From: Humulus lupulus
Taxonomy: Eukaryota; Streptophyta; Magnoliopsida; Rosales; Cannabaceae
Reading direction: 5' to 3'
DNA length: 64,000 nt
NCBI RefSeq assembly: GCF_963169125.1
Contig: NC_084801.1
Location: 75,333,696 to 75,397,695, forward strand
Position numbers and translations under genes: made by a program. Shown piece by piece: positions 57,764-64,000 of the stretch (position 1 is its first letter; each line of letters begins with the position of its first letter). The notes beneath the pieces were generated by a model. That model saw only the letters and a list, made by a program, of their open reading frames with translations, did no database searches and was not told the DNA's origin.

Positions 57764-57979
57764 TATTATGAGCAATAAATAAACTTTTGAGGAAACGACC
57801 CTTCGGTTACCCTACCATACCTGTCCGAACCCTTCGTGTGTTCTTGTAAAAAGCAGCCTACCCTTGTCTAATCACGGCTTTTCGCTTCCCAAGTAACGTT
57901 TCGACGGTTATCACTCTTCCCCATACTTCGAAAAAGGGGAAGCTGATGATTACTTCCTTTTAATGCTTTCGGACAAAAA

Positions 57980-57990
57980 TATATATATAT
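57980..57990 (+). promoter_or_regulatory. TATA box and leader intron of element G aORF
   Basis: TATATATATA is followed 171 bp later by the donor CCTG|GTAAGT (58161-58166). A pyrimidine tract and TTTGCAG end the intron at 58615, six bases before the start codon at 58622. Confidence 0.68.
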
Positions 57991-58621
57991 AGCCTCTTCA
58001 AAGTCTTTCTTTCATTTTACGCAAGCCATCACTCTTTAAAGAAACCCTAACACCAGAACTCCTGTTTCCCTCTAAATATCGTCCTTCGGCGTCCCAAGAT
58101 TCAGTCCGTGAGCCTTTTTACGCCCGAAAAGTTTCTCAAATTTCCACGATCTTCGTCCTGGTAAGTTTCTAGATTCTTACGCTTTATATTTTTGTTGTGC
58201 ATGCTTTTGTAGATCGATTGTTGGGTTCATTCATTTCTGGGTTGAGATGCATGTCAGTAGGGGGGTTTAATAGGTGAAACTGAATGTTGTGTGATATTTC
58301 TCGGTTACTAAGGGGTTACGAGTTAGTTTGATAGTTAAGATAATGGTCTTAGGACGTAAAACCGAAGTGAAAATTCGATTTTTATGCTAGCTGAAAAACT
58401 AGGTTTTTCCCGCCCTAAGAGGAGTTGAAAAAGCTTTTTCAAAAAACTTTTCGCTTTCACTTTTGATCTATTTCTGAAACTGTTCGCGTGAAAAAGTTTA
58501 GTTTTTTGTTAGAACACTGCTGTATAAAAGCTTAACTTTTATACTCGACCAGCGTTATTAAAAGAAAAAACTTTCAAAATTCTTCATCCTCACCTCCCCA
58601 TTCTTCTGTTTGCAGACTTTA

Positions 58622-61249
58622 ATGCCAGATTTGTGGGGAGGTGAACGGCCCATCGACGACGATCTTCTTGCCCAGCTGCTCGAAGGTGAAGAACAACCGA
58701 TCGATCGAGTTCACGAGATTCTGTTTTCACGATCTTCTCCTAGACCTCGTCCATCACCACCTCAAATGGCCTGCTCTAAGTCCTTAGGCAAGAAAAGTCC
58801 TGACTCCAAAAATAGCCCAAACTCTCCTGCCCAGCGTGATTCACAGGCTAGGGCTCCCTCGACCAGTGGTCGAGAAAATGCCTCCCCTGACCCTCGTATC
58901 CAAGTCAGGGCCCGCCCTCGGCATCAAAATCTTCCTGATGTCGAGTGGTATCTCTCCCCGACCAGCCAAGTGACTCCTCAGATGCTTGCCAACTATCCCA
59001 GGAAGTATCCTCTTATAGGGGTTAATCTCAAAATTCCAACTGCGGACCAAAGGGCTAACCTTCCCGGGGGTGTATATAGTGCTTGGTCCAGATATCACAT
59101 AGAGGCGGGGGCTATCCTTCCTCTACATCCCTTCTATCAGGGGGTGGCCAACTATTTTGGTGCCGCCCCCTTTCAAATTACTCCAAATGGATACAGAATG
59201 CTGGCCGCACTCTATATTCTGTATAAACTTAAAAAATGGCCAGAACCTACCCCTCATGAGGTCAATTTTCTCTTCGACCTTAAGTCCAACCCTCAACAAG
59301 ACGGGACGGGCTTCTTCCATCTCCGTCACCAGGAAATTAGCCGAACTTTCCTGAGTGACATTACCCATATCTCCAACATGGGGCAGTACAGTAGGGAGTA
59401 CTTCCTCATGCCAGACATGACCGCCAACAACCTGGCCTTCGCTCGAGGAGGTAAATGCTACTTTTACTGGTCGATACTTTTCCTTAGCAAACTCTTCTGC
59501 ATTTTTCTAAAGTATACTATGCCTTTCAGGACCATGGTTACGTCCAAACCCAACACCAGACATGGTGTTGAGGTCCAACGCACTGGCCAGGATGGCAGAT
59601 GCAGAAAAAAGCGTCAAGTCCCTGGTTACTGATTAAAATCTGAGCCTATCTGGCCTCCTGGCTCCTCACCATGAAACAAGAAGACCTATGGTAGCAGATG
59701 CCACGGCCGAGGGGGATCCCGAGTAGCAACCCCCGATGTCTCCTCCCCGAAGGAGGCCAACAGGGGTTACGATCAGGGAACCCACTGGCGCCCCTTCAGC
59801 AGAGAGGCCTTCTGCGCCCCAAAGCAAGGGGAAACAAAAGGAAACAGAGTCTGTCATAGACCTGGATGAATCCTCCGATGAAAATGGTACTGTTATTTCG
59901 CTTTTAAATAGCTTGCCAATTCCCTGTCACTTGTTTGACGGGGATGGCAATTTTACGTATACTCCAAATCTAGGGCCAGACTTCTTCGTGCCAGATAGTG
60001 AGTGTATGACTAATAGAGTCAGTAGTATAGCAACCAATAGTTGTAGCTCGGGTATTAAACTTTGTGACCTCTTTTCTGTTTTATCAAGAGTTTTCATCCG
60101 CCTTTATCTTATCATTTGCATATTTTTCTTTGTACGTAGAGATGGCCACTCCCAACGTCTTTGATTTGTACCAGACTGAAGAGGAGGTAGAAGTCCCCCT
60201 GGTTCAGCAAAAGACGTCCAGGAGGCATAATGGCGAATCGAGCCAAGGACCTCCTGCCAAGAAGGGTCGAACAGAAGATCCTTCCAAGGATGTGCCAACT
60301 GGGCAAGCTTCTGCTCAGCCTTCGGCTTCTGTTGAAAAGGAAACCCCGCCTGCTACTACGAATCCCACACTTGCAGCCACGAAAGACAGTCCCAGCCAGC
60401 TGAAGTTCCTGGGGCCAAACTTTCACACCGCACCTTGCGAGCAGCAAAGGATCGCCTTGCATACATCGTGAGGTACGACTGCTGCAAGGAGACGATGGCT
60501 GAGGCGGAGAATATGGGGGTCGATCAAATCCTGAACAGGGCTCTAAACGAAATTGTCAGTGTAAGCATTTTTTATCTATTTGGCTTTCGTTTTTTTTCCT
60601 TGTAATAGATTCTAACTTTATCCTTTGACCATAGGGCATGCTGACTGCAACGGCTGCTCGCACCCGTGCCTAGGCTACCATCGACCAGGCTCGAGCAAAG
60701 GCCATTGAGAGGTACCAGGTGAAGGCCAATGAGGAGATTTAGGCTGCAGAAGCCAGGCATGCTGGGGAGTTGGAGGTGGTCACCCAACAGAAGGATGCTG
60801 CGGTGGCAAAGCTGGCGGAGGCTGAAGCTTCTAAGGCAGCCATGAAGAAGCAGAGGGATGAATACCAGGATTCCAGCCGAGTCCAATATCGTGAATGCAA
60901 GAGGCTCAAGGAGGAGCTCCTAGATAAGGGCAAGGCCATAGTTGTTCTTGAGAGCCAAGTAGAGCAGCTGAAGCTCACCAATGCCAAAGATCTGGAAAGG
61001 TATAAGAATGCGACGCTTCGGTGTTTCTACGATTTTTGGAAACACAAATGGGGTGCCAACTTTAACTACCTTCCAGAGGATGCCAGGAACGCTGAGCTGG
61101 CCCGCTGCACTGCTCGATTGGCTGAAGAAGAAGAAAGAGCAAGGATCCCCACTTCCCCAAGCATCCAGCCGGCCGCGGTCGAAGAGGAAGTAGGAATCGC
61201 TGATGATGCAGGCAACCAAAATGTTGAGCAAGATCCTCCTGCTCCTTAA
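58622..61249 (+). pseudogene. Element G aORF (antisense accessory gene), nearly readable
   Basis: I chose the ATG at 58622 (MPDLWGGERPIDDDLLAQLL) because D's copy starts at the same place and an acceptor lies just upstream. The first coding exon, 58622-59450, is fully open: a Ser/Pro-rich leader, then the core PGGVYSAWSRYHIEAGAILP, FQITPNGYRMLAALYILYKL and VNFLFDLK, ending at donor GAG|GTAAAT. The next exon starts near 59530 after TTTCAG. Later blocks are 59736-60060 (LDESSDENGT, LPIPCHLFDGDGNF), an exon after TACGTAG at about 60140 (MATPNVFDLYQTEEEVEVPL) with a frameshift near 60430, and a coiled-coil exon to the stop at 61249 with KWGANFNYLPEDARN. Stops lie near 60672 and 60740. Same gene type as D. 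Confidence 0.72.
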
Positions 61250-61940
61250 ACTTATTTTTCTCTTTTTATTTTTCTTCACTTACACGACCCACGGGTCGTG
61301 TTGTAAAGACAATTTTTACTTTTAAATTTGTTGCACGGGCAGTAAGCTTTTCCTTTTACTTTAAACAATTACATCCAAGCAGTGATGCTTTTGGTGTAAA
61401 AGAACGCCTTATGATATTATAATATTTTCTTTTTTATTATAACATCTGTTCGCATGACCGAACTTAGCATAGTACTTTGGCTTGACTTAACAAAATATAA
61501 ATTTTGAAAAATACTCTAAGTACCGTAGCATGTTTCACTCATTTTGTTCATGTGTTTACATACCTCTTGGTATGCTTTTCTCTCATTGTACCTTATATGC
61601 CCCCCAAGTGATCGAGGAGCTTTAGGTCCTTGGTCACTTGCCTTGACCACGACCTGTACGAACATTGCTGCTCGGTAGGAAACGTAACACTTATAATACA
61701 GCAAAACAACACACGTAATGAACAAATACTTGTAAAATAAATTTACAAAGGTTGGCAAGAATGACTGGCTGCACCCAGTCCCTTATAATCTCGTATTAAA
61801 AATGGACTAATCATGTCTTTACGAGTGATCTTAGAAAAGATCTTACATTTATAAGCTATTAGCCAACAACGTGGCTAACCCTTTTTTGAAACTTGTAAAA
61901 AGTAAAAATTAATACAAGCCAGTCCTTTAAAAAGGATTGT

Positions 61941-64000
61941 TTATTGGTAGTACTTGCGCAGGTGTTCACCGTTCCAATAGCATGGAACGAGATCTCCATT
62001 TAAGCATGCAAGTTTGTAGGTGCCCGGATGAAGGACTTCTTCAATCTGGTAAGGTCCTTCCCAGTTAGGTCCGAGTACTCCAACAGTGGGGTCGCGGGTA
62101 TTTAAGAAAACTCGTCGTAGCACCAGGTCACCGACGTTGAATTTCCTTTATTTCACCTTTGAGTTAAAGTACCGGGCGACCTTTTGCTGGTACGCAGCAA
62201 CTCGGAGTTGAGCTTTTTCTCGTATTTCTTCAATTAAGTCTAGGGACTCCATCATTAGTTGGCTGTTATGGCCCTGGTCGTATGTAATGCGTCGATGTGA
62301 GGGGGGATCTAACTCAACAGGTAACATAGCTTCATACCCGTATGCCAAGGAAAATAGGGTGTGACCCGTCGCTGTTCGATGAGAAGTTCTATACGACCAG
62401 AGGACTTCAGGCAGCTGTTCAGGCCATGCTCCTTTAGCGTCTTCAAGTCTTTTCTTCAGGGTGTCCTTAAGCATTTTATTCACTGCTTCGACCTGCCCAT
62501 TTTCTTGTGGATGTACGACTGAAGAAAAGCTTTTGATAATCCCGTGCCTTTCGCAGAAGTCGGTGAATAAGTCACTGTCAAATTGGGTTTCGTTGTCTGA
62601 GACAATCTTTCAAGGCAAACCATATCGGCAGACGATGTTCTTGATGACAAAGTTAAGAACTTTCTTGGTCATGATGGTAGCGAGTGGCTCAGCTTCGGCC
62701 CATTTGGTGAAGTAGTCAACTGCTACAACTGCGTACTTCACTGCGCCTTTTCCCGTTGGCAGGGATCCAATCAAGTCTATTCCCCATACTGCAAAAGGCC
62801 AAGGACTCTTCATCTGTTTTAACTCGTTTGGAGATGCGCGTGGGATTTTGGAAAATCTTTGACACTTATCGCACTTTCGTACAAACTCCATTGAATCTTC
62901 GTTCATAGTTGGCTAGAAATAACCCTGCCTTAGAATCTTTTTCGCCAAACTTTGCCCCCAAGCGTGATCCCTACAGAAGCCTTCGTGTACTTCCTTCATT
63001 AGCTCCTTAGCTTTCTCTGGTGTAATACATTTGAGCAGTGGCATGGAATATCCCCTTCAGTATAGAATGATATCGACCAGTATATACCCAGCAGCCTGCC
63101 TTTGAAGAGTTCTGGCCTTGTTTCTATCTGTTGGTAGTACATCATTTGTCAGATACTCCAAGTAAGGCGCCATCCATGTATCTTCCATTCGTATTTCCAT
63201 ACTGGCTTCAATATCTCGTATGCTTGGCTCACTCAATCTTTCTACTGGCACAATGTTCAAAGTATCAGCATCTTTCGTGCTCGTGAGTTTGGCTAAGGCA
63301 TCTGCGTTCGAATTCTGATCCCGGGGAATTTGCTGGAGGGTATACTTCTTGAACTAGGCCAATAGATCTTTTGTCTTGTTCAAGTAGGCCACCATTTTCA
63401 GGCCTCGCGCTTGATATTCCCCTATAACTTGATTCACTACCAGCTATGAATCACTGTAAATATCCAACACCTTTATATTCATGTCTTTTGCCATTCTTAA
63501 TCCAGCGAGGAGTGCTTCATATTCTGCTTCATTATTTGACGCGGTGAAGTCGAACCTAATGGCACAGTGAAATTGATGCCCTTCTGCCATTATCAAGATC
63601 ACTCCTACTCCTGCATGAGATTCGTTTGACGACCCATCTGTGAATAACTTCCACGAAGGAGCTTCATCTTGAGGCTCAGGCTCACTAGGCTGTTCGCACT
63701 GCTCGCTGTCCGAGAGTTCGGTGAACTCTGCAATAAGATCAGCCAAGACTTGTCCTTTTACTGCTGCTCGCGGTGAATATGTAATATCGAACTGCCCCAA
63801 TTTGACTGCCCATTTTAATAAATGCCCAGCCGTCTCTGGTTTTTGGAGGACTTGCCGAAGGGGCTGGTCAGTTAAGACTGTAATGGGATGGGCTTGGATG
63901 TAAGGGCGTAGCTTCCTTGAGGCCAAGATTAAACAGTATGCTAACCTCTCGATGGGAGGATACCTAAGCTCTGCTCCAATCAGCCTTTTGCTCACATAGT
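61941..64000 (-). pseudogene. Element G pol, 3' part
   Basis: On the minus strand, from the window edge: Ty3-type RNase H and linker (63995 onward; RLIGAELRYPPIERLAYCLI), the second RNase H (WKLFTDGSSNESHAG, NNEAEYEALLAGLRMA), integrase core 62610-62906 (VWGIDLIGSLPTGKG, VVAVDYFTKWAEAEPL), a further integrase piece with LKKRLEDAKGAWPEQLPEVL at 62148-62483, and the C-terminus LGPNWEGPYQIEEVLHPGTY at 61941-62123. Stops or frameshifts fall near 63440, 63055, 62910 and 62147. The reverse transcriptase, protease and gag parts lie beyond the window. Confidence 0.87.

Larger units (their letters stand above)
57154..64000 (-). mobile_element. Element G: group R element running off the window
   Basis: In plus coordinates the order is 3' LTR 57154-57744, polypurine tract, antisense aORF 58622-61249 and, on the minus strand, pol from 61941 to the window edge. 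LTR, aORF and pol are of the same family as D. The bases AATTT at 57149-57153 would be the left target duplication; the right one is outside the window. Only about 50 bp separate G from E. Pol carries several stops, so G is inactive. Confidence 0.88.

Overview
This window is plant nuclear DNA made almost entirely of nested LTR retrotransposons. I found no host gene, tRNA or rRNA gene, or CRISPR array. The organism is a seed plant, probably a dicot, inferred from Tat-lineage Ty3/gypsy elements with plant-style TATA boxes and introns and from Tekay/Del-type chromoviruses. I cannot name the species.

Two kinds of element alternate. Group R is Tat-lineage Ty3/gypsy: LTRs of about 0.58-0.83 kb that start TGT and end AACA (plus strand of the element), a gag-pol with two RNase H domains, and an extra spliced gene on the opposite strand between pol and the 3' LTR (called aORF here). 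Group T is chromovirus-like: LTRs of 2.1-2.5 kb beginning TGTAAC and ending GTTACA, an initiator-Met tRNA primer site, and an integrase with a chromodomain-like tail.

Layout. 1-1961: T LTR cut by the window edge, with a solo R LTR inside. 1962-10254: element A, an old minus-strand T element (5' LTR, primer site, decayed gag-pol), interrupted by a solo T LTR at 2922-5027. 10255-15935: end of element C (group R, plus strand) with an aORF remnant and a 3' LTR split by a solo T LTR that has a perfect CAAGG duplication. 16397-27839: element D (group R, minus strand), complete in outline, target duplication AATAC, coding regions decayed. 27861-28103: a MITE-like inverted repeat. 28909-57094: element E (group R, minus strand), duplication GGAAC at ends 28 kb apart. 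Three insertions sit inside E: element F (33446-46082), a T LTR fragment (46380-46608) and the rearranged T element H (49312-55685). 57154 to the window end: element G (group R, same family as D, minus strand), running off the edge.

Element F is the young, nearly intact one: two 777-bp LTRs differing at 11 sites (1.4%), duplication CATAT, and a 2,108-codon gag-pol frame broken by one TAG. E's LTRs differ by about 7% and D's by about 9%, which fits the nesting order.

The most notable biology is the aORF. It occurs in all five group R elements (C, D, E, F, G). Each copy has its own TATA box, followed 160-225 bp later by a GTAAGT donor of a 5'-leader intron, and a multi-exon coding region with a conserved N-terminal core and a coiled-coil C-terminus. 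In F the five-exon model closes exactly in phase (798 codons including the stop) once one apparent 25-nt deletion is allowed for. Each element therefore carries two opposed transcription units: gag-pol from the LTR, and a convergent spliced gene from an internal promoter.
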